The notes under the pieces are model-generated. The model was not told where the DNA came from, made no database searches, and saw only the letters and a list, made by a program, of their open reading frames with translations. From NCBI GenBank assembly GCA_963808165.1, contig CAWEET010000018.1, forward strand, positions 1-64,000: 64,000 nucleotides of DNA, read 5' to 3'. Position numbers and translations under genes: made by a program. Positions 1-8,804 of this stretch are shown here, one piece after another; within the stretch, counting starts at the first letter, position 1; each line of letters begins with the position of its first letter. Source of the stretch: Thiosocius sp963808165 (GTDB lineage: Bacteria; Pseudomonadota; Gammaproteobacteria; Chromatiales; Chromatiaceae).

Positions 1-30
1 AGTATACTTGGGCTATTCACTGCTGGGCGG

Positions 31-870
31 ATGTCTCGCAGTACGGACGCGTTGAAGTTGAAATCGATCAGGGCAGTGCGGGCGATCAAGGATTTTTCTT
101 TCCGGCAACGCATCATGCTCCTGCTGGGGCTGTTCGGCGTCGTGCTGTTCCTGATCGGCATGCTGGAACCGAGGCCGCAGGACCCCGAGTACCATCTGTT
201 TGCCGACAACCGTGCATTCTTCAGCATTCCCAACTTCAACGATGTGACCTCGAATCTCGGTTTCGCGATGGCCGGGATCGTTGGACTCCTGTTGGTGGTC
301 GGGGCGCGACATACCATCTTTGGCTGTCCGTCGGACACCCGTCCGTATGCGATTTTTTTTGTGGCCATCACGCTGGTGAGCATCGGTTCTGCGTATTACC
401 ACTGGGCGCCTTCCAATGAACGCCTGTTCTGGGATCGGCTGCCGATGGCTGCGGCCTTCATGGCGATCAGCTCGGCCGTTGTGGCCGATCGCATCGATTC
501 CAGGGCGGGAAACGGCTGGCTGCTGTTGCTGATGTTGGCGGCAGGCGCTGCAAGCCTGGTCTACTGGGACTGGACCGAGTCCATAGGCCGGGGAGATCTT
601 CGCTTCTACGCGCTGGTGCAGTTCTACCCGATGGCCGCCCTGCCGTTGATCATCGGCTTGTTTCCGCGCTTTCGGTACACGGCCGGAAGGTACCTTGCCT
701 GGATGATCCTTTGGTATGGGTTGGCGAAGGTGCTGGAGCATTTCGATGGCGAAATCTTCGAACTGCTCGGTCACACCGTCAGCGGCCATACACTGAAACA
801 CCTGGCCGCCGCAGTGGCCCCGATCGTCATCATACGCATGCTGCTCGCGCAAAAACGGCCGTCGCACTGA
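31..870 (+). CDS. Alkaline-ceramidase-like (CREST superfamily) membrane hydrolase
   Basis: 279 residues with about seven hydrophobic segments (from residue 27 to the C-terminus), so an inner-membrane protein. The sequence carries the metal and catalytic set of alkaline ceramidases with the same spacing as human ACER3: Ser120, His124 and Asp135 (within SAYYHWAPSNERLFWDRL) and a C-terminal His253/His257 pair (GHTLKHL). Known members of the family are zinc-dependent amidases that split ceramide-type amides, so lipid amide hydrolysis is the expected chemistry; the bacterial substrate is not known to me. The start is the first ATG in the window frame; only 30 bases lie upstream, so an earlier start outside the window cannot be excluded. 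It is transcribed alone, away from the next minus-strand operon. Family call fairly sure, substrate unknown. Confidence 0.75.
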   Translation: MSRSTDALKLKSIRAVRAIKDFSFRQRIMLLLGLFGVVLFLIGMLEPRPQDPEYHLFADNRAFFSIPNFNDVTSNLGFAMAGIVGLLLVVGARHTIFGCPSDTRPYAIFFVAITLVSIGSAYYHWAPSNERLFWDRLPMAAAFMAISSAVVADRIDSRAGNGWLLLLMLAAGAASLVYWDWTESIGRGDLRFYALVQFYPMAALPLIIGLFPRFRYTAGRYLAWMILWYGLAKVLEHFDGEIFELLGHTVSGHTLKHLAAAVAPIVIIRMLLAQKRPSH

Positions 871-1184
871 TCGACAGGGTTCGGTCCCCGAACTCGCCTC
901 CGTCCCGGCAATCGCGGCCGGCGGAGGCGTAACCGGGCCGGCAGATCAATTGGCCTTGCGCCGAGCGTAGCGGTCCATCAGCCAGTACGCACCCAAGCGC
1001 GGGCTCGCTATCGATAAGCAGCCCAAGACCGTGGAGCATGCTGTCCGCCACCTTTAAGTTTCTTGATTTCGATCATTTTCTTCAGGCGTGCTGGCGGCAA
1101 AATCATATCGAGTGCGGTGATCGGCACAAGGGCAGACATTCGCACGGTTTCTGACATCCAAGATCCTAGTATGGAGGGCTATAC
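871..1184. other. Gene-free stretch upstream of the sulfur globule gene
   Basis: No convincing gene on either strand; short minus-strand frames here lack a ribosome-binding site and any family resemblance. The right part should hold the promoter of the sulfur globule gene; I could not fix a -35/-10 pair with confidence. A GGAGGG Shine-Dalgarno sequence lies just before the start codon at 1185. Confidence 0.5.
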
Positions 1185-1601
1185 ATGCGCAGAATCACGA
1201 AGACATTGATCGCAGGCACGGTGGTCGCTTCGGCTCTTGTGGCCGGTTCCGCCAGCGCATTCTGGAACGATTGGGGCGGCGGTCCATGGGGCGGTGGAGG
1301 CCCCTGGTACGGTGGTGGCCCCTGGGGCTATGGCGGCTACCCCGGATATGGTGGTTGGGGTGGAGGCTATCCCGGTTATGGTGGTTGGGGTGGAGGCTAT
1401 CCCGGTTATGGCGGTTGGGGTGGAGGCTATCCCGGATATGGCGGTTGGGGTGGAGGCTATCCCGGATATGGCGGCTGGGGTGGCGGCTATCCCGGATATG
1501 GCGGCTGGGGCGGCGGCTATCCCGCCTACTACGGTGGGTACAGCTATCCGCGTACGACGACCACCAGCAAGTCCAGCAGCCAGAAGGCCGAAAAGAAATA
1601 A
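1185..1601 (+). CDS. Sulfur globule envelope protein (Gly/Tyr/Trp-rich, secreted)
   Basis: 138 residues. A Sec signal peptide (residues 1-25, cleavage after SASA) is followed by a mature protein made almost only of Gly, Tyr, Pro and Trp, with six exact-length copies of a ten-residue unit of the type GYPGYGGWGG and a basic, Lys/Ser-rich tail. Signal peptide plus GYGG-type repeats is the signature of the structural proteins that coat periplasmic sulfur globules in Allochromatium and relatives (SgpA/SgpB/CV1 type). The role would be to form the shell around stored elemental sulfur during sulfide or thiosulfate oxidation. Start supported by GGAGGG seven bases upstream; followed at once by a strong hairpin terminator, so it is monocistronic. 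An alternative is a generic Gly-rich cell-envelope protein. Confidence 0.75.
   Translation: MRRITKTLIAGTVVASALVAGSASAFWNDWGGGPWGGGGPWYGGGPWGYGGYPGYGGWGGGYPGYGGWGGGYPGYGGWGGGYPGYGGWGGGYPGYGGWGGGYPGYGGWGGGYPAYYGGYSYPRTTTTSKSSSQKAEKK
1335..1514 (+). repeat. Six tandem 30-bp units inside the sulfur globule gene
   Basis: Exactly six 30-bp units (GGCTAYCCCGG.TATGG...) in frame, each coding GYPGYGGWGG; a degenerate seventh unit follows. Units differ only at third codon positions, which points to recent unit duplication and makes length variation by slippage or unequal exchange likely. Confidence 0.9.
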
Positions 1602-1614
1602 ACCGGTCCGCCCC

Positions 1615-1645
1615 GAAGCGCGCCTTCTGGCGCGCTTCTTCTCTC
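1615..1645 (+). terminator. Rho-independent terminator of the sulfur globule gene
   Basis: Perfect 10-bp inverted repeat GAAGCGCGCC / GGCGCGCTTC with a TTCT loop, followed by TTCTCT. It begins 14 bases after the stop codon. Confidence 0.85.
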
Positions 1646-1920
1646 CATTCCTCTGCAACCAGGTCGCTTGCCCGGCGGCTAGTACACTACGTCAAACCGG
1701 CTGCAACGAGTACGCCCCTTCACGGCGAGGGTATCGGCGACCGCAGTAGGAAATCGGTGAGATATGCAGGCTGGCCCAATGCTGCGTTGCCCTCCCTTGA
1801 AGGGGTATGCCATTCCCGGCGGAGTCCGCTTTGCCTTCACCCAATAGCGGGACTCTGAGAATGACAGAACTTACCGCATGGCCCACCAGGGTCAAACGGT
1901 GGCGGATGCTGAGCCGGCCG

Positions 1921-3582
1921 TCAGTACGGCTGTCCGGCCGGGTAGTTGCGCATGACCAACTCCGGGTCTGCCGGCGGCGGCATGAACATCGGATCCTGAC
2001 GTGGCCAGAGCGGCTCGGGTAAACGCCCGGCGCGGTAGCTCGCCAGCGTTTGTTCCAGGTTGACGGCGTGAGCGAAGGCCCCGGCTGACCAGGCCATATT
2101 GACCAGGCCCTGCTGTAGCCCCTGTGCCTGCGTAAATTCACCCGAGGCGGCGAGGGCGAGTGCCAGCAGCTCTGTGTTGGGCGGGCTTGGCTGGGAGGCG
2201 TGCAACTTCGTCGCGATCTCGAGCGCCCGGGCGTCATCGGCGACCCCGGGGTCGGTTGAGGTCGCGAGCAACCTGGCCAGCAGATAGCGGAAAACCGGGG
2301 GTTCAGGGAACCGCTGGTCGAAGGTGAGTAGTTTGTCGCGCAGCACGCTATCGTCGGTGCCGGCGTGAAGCAGGCCGCCCCAGTAATGCACAAACACCGG
2401 CATCTGGGTCACCCCCGCGGCGATTGCGCGCTCGAAACCGGCCGCCGCACTCGCATAGTCTCCCTGGCGCAGGCTGAGATTGGCCGAGTAGCTCAGCGCG
2501 CCCTCGTGTTCGGGGTCGATCGCGAGGACCTGGCGGTAGCCGGCGTAGGCGGATGCGGCGTCTTCCGCGGCATCGTGCACGACGGCCAGGAGGAACCTTG
2601 GCAGAATCTCTTCGGGCCCATCGGCCACGGCGCGTCGCAGCTCGGCCTCCGCCTCTTCCTGCCGGCCCGAGAGCCAGAGTGCGCGTGCATAGGAGGTGCG
2701 GGCACGGGCGTTGGCCGGGTCCGCACTCAGGCCCTCGGCAAAGGCCGTGGCGGCCGCCGCGTAGTCCAGGCGCTTGACGGCGCCCAGGGCCTCTTCGAAG
2801 TGAAAGCTGGCGCCGGCCTGCAGCGACCGCAGTTCGTCGACCAGGGCATCCGGGTAATCCGGCTTGCTCACGCCGCGCCGGGCCAGATGCCCGCGCGCCT
2901 GGTCACGCTGTCCAAGCCGGACCAGCGCCTGCCCGAGCGGGTACTGCGCGGCATCGGCACCCGGCTGCAGGCTCAACACCTCGCGATACTTCGCGGCCGC
3001 CCCCGCCCAGTCGCGCTCGAGCAGATCGATCTGTGCCAGACCATAGAGGCCGGCTGCACGCAGATCGGCGACGCCTGCCGCCTGCGCATAGGCTGTGCGG
3101 GCCTCCCCCAGCCGGTTCAGCCCCAACAAGGCCTCGCCGCGGCGCAGCGCAAGGGTCGGGTAGCCTGGATCGATCTGCGTCGCCTCGGCCAGGTACCCGA
3201 GCGCCTGCTGCGCCTCGCCTTGCTCGAGCGCGAGATGCGCGGCGTAGTAGGTCCACCGGAAGTCCTGCGGATCGAGGGCGCGCGCATTGCCAAACGCCAA
3301 CTCTGCGCCCGCATACAGGCGGTACGCTGCATACAGGGCCCCGAGACGACCGTAGACGGCCGCGAGTTCAGCCACCTTGGTGTCGGCCGCTGCCAGCATC
3401 GTGTTGAGTCGGCTGCGTGTCTCGCGTATCCGGGCGGCACTGGCGGCCTCCAACTCCGCGAGGCGTTGCTCGGGGATCGGCACTATCCGGTCGGCCCAGG
3501 GCTCGGGGACCTCTGACAAGGGGGCGGCAACCGCCAGGGTGCACAGGCCCAGCAACAGGGCTGCAACGAGTCTGCGCCTCAT
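1921..3582 (-). CDS. Periplasmic tetratricopeptide-repeat protein
   Basis: 553 residues. A signal peptide (residues 1-19, ending AVAA) is followed by a helical region and then many TPR-type units (for example ALGYLAEATQIDPGYPTLAL and AYAGYRQVLAIDPEHEGAL). TPR arrays bind other proteins. Its start codon overlaps the stop of the upstream FG-GAP/UnbV gene by four bases (ATGA), so the two are translationally coupled, and it is the last gene of a three-gene operon whose first gene is a membrane-anchored multiheme cytochrome. I infer a scaffold or assembly role for that cytochrome system. No enzymatic motif is visible. Confidence 0.8.
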   Translation of the reverse strand: MRRRLVAALLLGLCTLAVAAPLSEVPEPWADRIVPIPEQRLAELEAASAARIRETRSRLNTMLAAADTKVAELAAVYGRLGALYAAYRLYAGAELAFGNARALDPQDFRWTYYAAHLALEQGEAQQALGYLAEATQIDPGYPTLALRRGEALLGLNRLGEARTAYAQAAGVADLRAAGLYGLAQIDLLERDWAGAAAKYREVLSLQPGADAAQYPLGQALVRLGQRDQARGHLARRGVSKPDYPDALVDELRSLQAGASFHFEEALGAVKRLDYAAAATAFAEGLSADPANARARTSYARALWLSGRQEEAEAELRRAVADGPEEILPRFLLAVVHDAAEDAASAYAGYRQVLAIDPEHEGALSYSANLSLRQGDYASAAAGFERAIAAGVTQMPVFVHYWGGLLHAGTDDSVLRDKLLTFDQRFPEPPVFRYLLARLLATSTDPGVADDARALEIATKLHASQPSPPNTELLALALAASGEFTQAQGLQQGLVNMAWSAGAFAHAVNLEQTLASYRAGRLPEPLWPRQDPMFMPPPADPELVMRNYPAGQPY

Positions 3583-5408
3583 GGCCCTGCCACCTGCACC
3601 ACCCTGAGCACGCGATCGACCCCCGGCACTGCTACCTGCTGGACCTGTCCGCCGGGCCAGGTCACCCTGAGTTCATCCACCGTCGTCGCGGCCCCCAGGC
3701 CAATAGTCAGCGGCAGCTCGACCTGGCTCAGGTAACCGCGGCTGGGGTGCACATGCCGATACTGGATTGCGCCGGCGCTGCGCAGCATGACCTCGGCGCC
3801 GAGCGCATCAGGGTTCGCAGCGGTACCCACCAGCTTGAGCCGCAACCAATGATGACCGGTCTGCTGATCGTTGCGCAGCAGGACCGCGCGCCGGCCGTTC
3901 TGCACGATCGCTAGATCGAGATCGCCGTCGCCGTCGATATCCGCGTAGGCCGCGCCGCGCGCGACCATCGGGTTGCGCAGATCGGCTGTGCTGTCGAGTA
4001 GCCGGAAACGCTGTGCACAGGACTCACCGCAGTTCCAGAACAGCTGCGCCGGCTGGGCGTAGGTCTGGCTGGGGTGGACCCGGTTGATCTCGTTCTCCAG
4101 GTGGCCGTTGGCCTGAAAGAGATCCAGCCGGCCGTCGAGATCCGCGTCGAAAAACAGTACCGCGAAGGTCAAGGCCTGGCGTGAATCCGGCCCAAAACCC
4201 TCGAGTACGGCCTCGTCGACGAAAGGTCCCTTGCCGTCCAGCGTGACGAACAGTGAACTCATCTCGTTGGCGAAGTTGCCGATCGCGATCCCGATGTCGG
4301 CATCGTTGCGGAAACGTGCGATATCGAGTCCCATCCCCGAGGTTGCCCGGCCTTCACGGTCGTAGGCGATACCTTCCAGCAGGCCGACCTCGTCGAAATG
4401 CCCATCGCCAAGGTTTTGGTAGAGAAAATTCCGGGTGGTGTCGTTGGCAACCACGATGTCGGCCCAGCCGTTGCCGTCGATATCCGCCACGCTGACCGCC
4501 AGGGCCTTGCCGGCCGGACGCTGATCGACACCCTCGGTCACCGCGATGCCGACTGCCTGACTGACCTCGGTGAAACGGCCATCGCCATCGTTGCGGTAGA
4601 GCCGGTTCAGTGCGCCGAGGTGGTGCTCGGGCCCCCCGTACGCACGACCCAGGCCGGCGAGGCCGAAGTCGATCTCCAGATCGATCTCGCGCGTCCAGCC
4701 GATGTAGTTGCCCACGAACAGGTCCAGATCGCCGTCGTTGTCGACATCGATGAAGCTGCTGCCGGTGCTCCAATCCTCGGGGTTGCCGGTGACGCCCGCG
4801 GCCGCGCTGACGTCGACGAAACGCCCGTGGTCGTTGCGCAACAGCAGATTCACACCGAGGTTGGACAGGTAGAGATCCTTCCAGCCGTCGTTGTCGTAGT
4901 CGCCCACGGCGACACCGAAGCCGTAGAGTTCCCGCTCGAGACCGGCCTCGCGTGTGACGTCGGTAAAGTGCCTGCCGTCATCGTTGCGATACAGGCGGCC
5001 GCTACTGCTGCGGCCCTCGGCCCTGTTCGGCCAAAAGCTCGAATTGACCAGGTACAGGTCGGGGTCGCCGTCGTTGTCATAGTCGAAAAAGGCGAGACCG
5101 CTGCCCATGGTCTCGGGGATCAGCTTGTCGCCATAGGCGCCGTTTATGTGAACGAAATCGATCCCTGCCTCGGCGGTGATGTCGGTGAAGGGAATCGCGG
5201 GCGGGGCGGCCTGCGCGGCCGTCATGGTCGCGTCGCGCAGCGGTGCCTGGATCACGGCCTCCTCGATGGCGACTGTCGACTCCCCGCCGCGACTGAACCA
5301 CCAGAGCAGGGCGGCGATCACGGCGGCGCCGCCGGTCACCGCCAGTGACCGCCTGAACGCACGGCCGATGCGCGCCTCGCCGGGGTGCCGTTCAGGTGCC
5401 CGGGGCAT
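3579..5408 (-). CDS. CRTAC1-type FG-GAP repeat protein with C-terminal ASPIC/UnbV domain
   Basis: 609 residues. An N-terminal membrane segment or uncleaved signal (about residues 22-42) precedes a seven-bladed-propeller type array of FG-GAP/VCBS units with Asp-rich calcium-binding loops (FFDYDNDGDPDLYLVN, FIDVDNDGDLDLFVGN, YADIDGDGDLDLAIVQN). The C-terminus carries the ASPIC/UnbV signature (HVHPSRGYLSQVELP, LRVTWPGG). Such proteins are exported and calcium-stabilised; their biochemical role is poorly known. It overlaps the cytochrome gene before it by 17 bp and the TPR gene after it by 4 bp, so one operon. I infer an extracytoplasmic partner of the cytochrome. Domain call is firm, function open. 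Confidence 0.85.
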   Translation of the reverse strand: MPRAPERHPGEARIGRAFRRSLAVTGGAAVIAALLWWFSRGGESTVAIEEAVIQAPLRDATMTAAQAAPPAIPFTDITAEAGIDFVHINGAYGDKLIPETMGSGLAFFDYDNDGDPDLYLVNSSFWPNRAEGRSSSGRLYRNDDGRHFTDVTREAGLERELYGFGVAVGDYDNDGWKDLYLSNLGVNLLLRNDHGRFVDVSAAAGVTGNPEDWSTGSSFIDVDNDGDLDLFVGNYIGWTREIDLEIDFGLAGLGRAYGGPEHHLGALNRLYRNDGDGRFTEVSQAVGIAVTEGVDQRPAGKALAVSVADIDGNGWADIVVANDTTRNFLYQNLGDGHFDEVGLLEGIAYDREGRATSGMGLDIARFRNDADIGIAIGNFANEMSSLFVTLDGKGPFVDEAVLEGFGPDSRQALTFAVLFFDADLDGRLDLFQANGHLENEINRVHPSQTYAQPAQLFWNCGESCAQRFRLLDSTADLRNPMVARGAAYADIDGDGDLDLAIVQNGRRAVLLRNDQQTGHHWLRLKLVGTAANPDALGAEVMLRSAGAIQYRHVHPSRGYLSQVELPLTIGLGAATTVDELRVTWPGGQVQQVAVPGVDRVLRVVQVAGP

Positions 5409-8232
5409 TGTTCACTCCTGCCATATCCGTCGCGCCGCCATCGCTGTGGATATCAAGCGCGGAGGCATCCAGCCGGTTCGCGCGCGGGTGCCGCAAATCA
5501 TAGAGCGCGACCGGCTCGGCGGCATGGTCCGCGGCGGGGTTTCGGCGACGGTGCATGGTCACCGCACGCTCCACCGCATGGTCGTCGGGCCGGTACTTGT
5601 CGACCAGTACGCGATGCTCCTCGGCGCGTTCAGCGTCGCCGAGGTCGGCGTAGACCAGGGCGAGATTGAAATGGGCGGCGAGGTTCTCCGGGTCCTGGAT
5701 CAGGACCTCCGCAAATTCGCTGCGAGCCTCCTCCAGCAGCGCGAGCCGCCGCTCGGCGCGGGCGGCGCCGCGCTCCCGTCGGGCCTGCTCGTAGAGTGTG
5801 CGGCCGAGCAGATTGCGGGCCCGGAAGTCCTTGGCGAAGTCGAAGCCCCGTGCCCTCGCCTCGGCGAAGCGGGTCTCCAGCAGCGCCTTCAGCGTAGTAA
5901 CGGCCCGGTCCAGGTGGCCGTTCTCGCGCTCGACCAGCGCAGTCAGCCAGGCGCGTGTCCACGGCCGGAACCTGGGATGGCGTTCGGCGGCGCGCTGCAA
6001 GGCCGTAGCGGCGTCGTCGGTACGGCCCTCCTTGAGGTACACCCGCGCCAGGTTCAGCAGACCATCCGGGCGGCCCAGCGCCTCGACCTGTCGGAACGCA
6101 TGCTCGGCCTGACGAAGCATGCTCTGCCGCGCCTCACCGGCAAGCAGCAGACCGATGCCGTAGTCGTTCCAGCGCTCCCAAGGCTCGGGTCTGTCGCCGC
6201 CGCGAACCGCCGCCTTGGCATCGCCGGCATCGATCGGCAGGCTGACCCGGTCCGAGGCGATTGTGACGACCGGCAGATCGTTGCGCCGAAAGCGCTCGCC
6301 CTGCACGTACCTGAGATAGGTCGTGTCGAACTTGCGGTAGCGCAGTGCCGCCTCGATGGTGACCGGGCCATTGACATCTGCCGGCACCTCCAACAGGTAG
6401 TGCACGACGGCCGCCGCGCCGGGTGGAATCTGGTGGTCGTAGAGCGCGACGAAGGTGTCCTGGCCGTTGCGTCGGTCGAGCCGTTCACCCTCTCTGGTCA
6501 ATACATAGGCGTTGACAAAGTACGACCAGGGATCGACTGTGCCATCGGGCTCGACGGCGCCGCTGCGTCCGATCAGGCGGCCGCCGCCGCTCACGCTGAT
6601 GTCGACCCAGAGCTCGTTCGAATCGGCCGTGCCCTGGGTCAGGTGGTGCCCGACACGCAGGTTGCGCAGCACCGTCTCCACCAGGTAGCGGCGGCCCGGT
6701 TGCAGTACCAGGTCCGACCGATCGAGCGGAGCGTGCAGTGCACCGTCGATCTCCCCCGCCTCGCGCAGGCCGAAAATGTCGATGCGCGCGGCGCCCTCGA
6801 GCATCCGCCGATGTGCGGCGATTGCACTGCCGGGCAGGCCCAGCATGTGCGCCAGTCCGGTATTTGCAGCCGGGAAAAAGTGGCTGTGGATCTTGCGCGT
6901 GCCGCTGCCATCGAAGTCGCGCGCCGCCGGATCGTCGGACGCCTCGAGTGGCATGTGGCAGTCGGCGCAGGTCCTGGTCGCATGGGGCGGGTAGTAGAAG
7001 CTGTCGACACGGTGCCCGGACACCCCGCTTTGCATGAAGCTGTCGTAGTGGTCCTGGCCCCTCAGCCATTTGTAGTCGTTGACCGCCTCTGGCAGGTGCA
7101 CCTTGTGGCAGCTGCCGCAAAACTCGGGGCTGGAGTGCATGGGCTTGAGGAGGCCCTTCTTGTGGTAGGACGGTTTGGCCTTGATGAGCTGCCTGTTGAC
7201 CGCCTTCAGGAACGCGTTGTCACTCCGCTCGAAGGGATAAGGCACCGGCTCGGAGAGCGTGAAGTCGGCGTTACCCAGTACGCTGTTGACCGCGGTTATC
7301 GCATGACAGCTGGTGCAGCCGAGGCCGGCATGGGCGGTCGGGTCGCCGACGATATCGAACCCGGGATCATCGAAGCGGCCGCTGAGCAAGGGCACGATGT
7401 CGTGGCAGCCAGCGCACAACTGCGCCTTCTCGACCGTCCCCGTGGTGTCCATCGAGACCTCGCGGGTCTCCTGTGCGCTGAAGCTGTAGAAGGGGTTGTT
7501 GAACGAACTCAAACGGTGCGAGCTCATGCGCCACCCCGCGGCGATATCCGCATGGCATTCGGCGCAGAAGTCGTCGGTCATGAACGCCGCGGCCGCAAGC
7601 CTTTCCCCGCCGGGGGTGCGAATCAGCGTCGTTGCGAAGGCCGGCGCTGCACCAGGACCCGCCGTCGGCGTGGCCAACAGGTTCCAGCCCACCATGCCGG
7701 CCGCAAAGCCAGCTGCCGCGGCGCCCCACCGGAGTCCGAGCGACCAACGAACTCGGTGCCCGGCAAGACGGTGCAGCACGAACAGCCAGACGGCTACGAA
7801 CGGGGCCAGCACGTGTAGCCAGTACGCAGCCCGGCGCAGTCCCGGTTCGTTGACCTCGAAGAATCCGAAGCGCGTCAGCAGCACGCCCGACAGCAGGACC
7901 AGACTCCCGCTAACGAACAGTGCGACGCCAGCGCGGATCGCGTAACGGTTGGCCCTGTGCATGGCGCGCCGCAGGTGAAGCACGCCGAAGACCAGAAACG
8001 GCACCATCAGGAGGAGGCCGAGCGCCAGGTGCAGCAGAAACATGCTGAGATAGAAGAAACCCTGCTGCGGCTCTCCGCTGAAATGCTCGAGCAGTGTGAT
8101 GGCCGCGAGATAGGTCGAGTTGGCGACCAGCAGAAAGACCAGCAGAAAGACCAGGCCCAGCAGCCTGCGCAGCCCTTGATCCATCACAGGCATGTGACGG
8201 TGGTCGACCGAAGCGGCTTTGTTGGCGGCCAC
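5392..8232 (-). CDS. Membrane-anchored pentaheme cytochrome c with C-terminal TPR region
   Basis: About 946 residues from the preferred GTG start at 8232, which has AGAGGAAGGA just upstream; an ATG-initiated frame from 8415 adds 61 residues of unlikely sequence. Order of parts: four to five membrane helices with several His (possible b-heme ligands) in the first 200 residues; then five CxxCH c-heme sites (FCAECH, LCAGCH, CTSCH, FCGSCH, CADCH); a beta-rich middle part; and TPR-like helices near the C-terminus (SEFAEVLIQDPENLAAHFNL). It should pass electrons between the quinone pool and the periplasm. First gene of an operon with the FG-GAP/UnbV and TPR genes (overlaps 17 bp and 4 bp). The substrate or partner is not evident from sequence. 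Confidence 0.8.
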   Translation of the reverse strand: MAANKAASVDHRHMPVMDQGLRRLLGLVFLLVFLLVANSTYLAAITLLEHFSGEPQQGFFYLSMFLLHLALGLLLMVPFLVFGVLHLRRAMHRANRYAIRAGVALFVSGSLVLLSGVLLTRFGFFEVNEPGLRRAAYWLHVLAPFVAVWLFVLHRLAGHRVRWSLGLRWGAAAAGFAAGMVGWNLLATPTAGPGAAPAFATTLIRTPGGERLAAAAFMTDDFCAECHADIAAGWRMSSHRLSSFNNPFYSFSAQETREVSMDTTGTVEKAQLCAGCHDIVPLLSGRFDDPGFDIVGDPTAHAGLGCTSCHAITAVNSVLGNADFTLSEPVPYPFERSDNAFLKAVNRQLIKAKPSYHKKGLLKPMHSSPEFCGSCHKVHLPEAVNDYKWLRGQDHYDSFMQSGVSGHRVDSFYYPPHATRTCADCHMPLEASDDPAARDFDGSGTRKIHSHFFPAANTGLAHMLGLPGSAIAAHRRMLEGAARIDIFGLREAGEIDGALHAPLDRSDLVLQPGRRYLVETVLRNLRVGHHLTQGTADSNELWVDISVSGGGRLIGRSGAVEPDGTVDPWSYFVNAYVLTREGERLDRRNGQDTFVALYDHQIPPGAAAVVHYLLEVPADVNGPVTIEAALRYRKFDTTYLRYVQGERFRRNDLPVVTIASDRVSLPIDAGDAKAAVRGGDRPEPWERWNDYGIGLLLAGEARQSMLRQAEHAFRQVEALGRPDGLLNLARVYLKEGRTDDAATALQRAAERHPRFRPWTRAWLTALVERENGHLDRAVTTLKALLETRFAEARARGFDFAKDFRARNLLGRTLYEQARRERGAARAERRLALLEEARSEFAEVLIQDPENLAAHFNLALVYADLGDAERAEEHRVLVDKYRPDDHAVERAVTMHRRRNPAADHAAEPVALYDLRHPRANRLDASALDIHSDGGATDMAGVNNAPGT

Positions 8233-8804
8233 GTGATCCTTCCTCTGTCGGATCGGTTGCCCTGCACGGCCTGGCATCGGGCTCCCGAGGTCAGTCAAAC
8301 GGCACCCCTGGTGCCCTGTCAGGTGAAGGGCAAGGGAAGGATATTGTCCACCCATAGACAGGTGTGCGTCGCCACTTCGACGACCGGAAAATCGCAAGGA
8401 TTTGATGTCAATCAATGGCGAAGTTGCGACTGATCGCAGTTTTGTGCGCCATCGCGCGGCCCGGTGAAGCGGTGAATTCCTTGCGTGCCAACGCGGGCGG
8501 CGGCATCATGGCGTGCCCCGAGCGCCGGCAACTGCCGTTACCTGTGGGGGTGACGATCGTTCACCAATCTTCGTCCGAGCAATCTGCGACGACTCCGGCG
8601 CGGGCCGGCGGTCCGAGAAACAGTCATTGGCCCGGAAAGCGGGCGCTTGTCTCCCGGCCTATTCGAGCCGGGGAGTCGAACAGATCCGTGCATGGTTCCC
8701 GCATCAGATCCACCAGCCTGGGTGACCTGCGCCTGACCGAGGCGCGAGCAAACAGAAAACCCGATAACCGAGGCCCTTTGGCCACTATTGATATAGGTAA
8801 AAGC
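8233..8804. other. Divergent non-coding region
   Basis: Lies between the minus-strand cytochrome operon and the plus-strand lipoprotein gene, so it should hold both promoters. A plus-strand frame runs through most of it from 8415 into the lipoprotein gene, but its translation lacks any recognisable sequence before the lipoprotein signal peptide, so I treat it as non-coding. Confidence 0.5.

Noticed and set aside
13..867. 284-codon minus-strand frame
   Set aside because: Shadow of the ceramidase-like gene; very polar, His/Gln/Arg-rich translation with no domain.
1335..1514. CRISPR-like regular 30-bp repeats
   Set aside because: Units are contiguous without spacers and lie in frame in a secreted Gly/Tyr-rich protein.
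2365..3516. 383-codon plus-strand frame
   Set aside because: Antisense to the TPR gene; no start signals or family features.
5176..7818. 880-codon open frame on the plus strand
   Set aside because: Antisense to the multiheme cytochrome and FG-GAP genes, whose heme motifs and calcium loops are unmistakable; the plus frame shows no family pattern. High-GC shadow.
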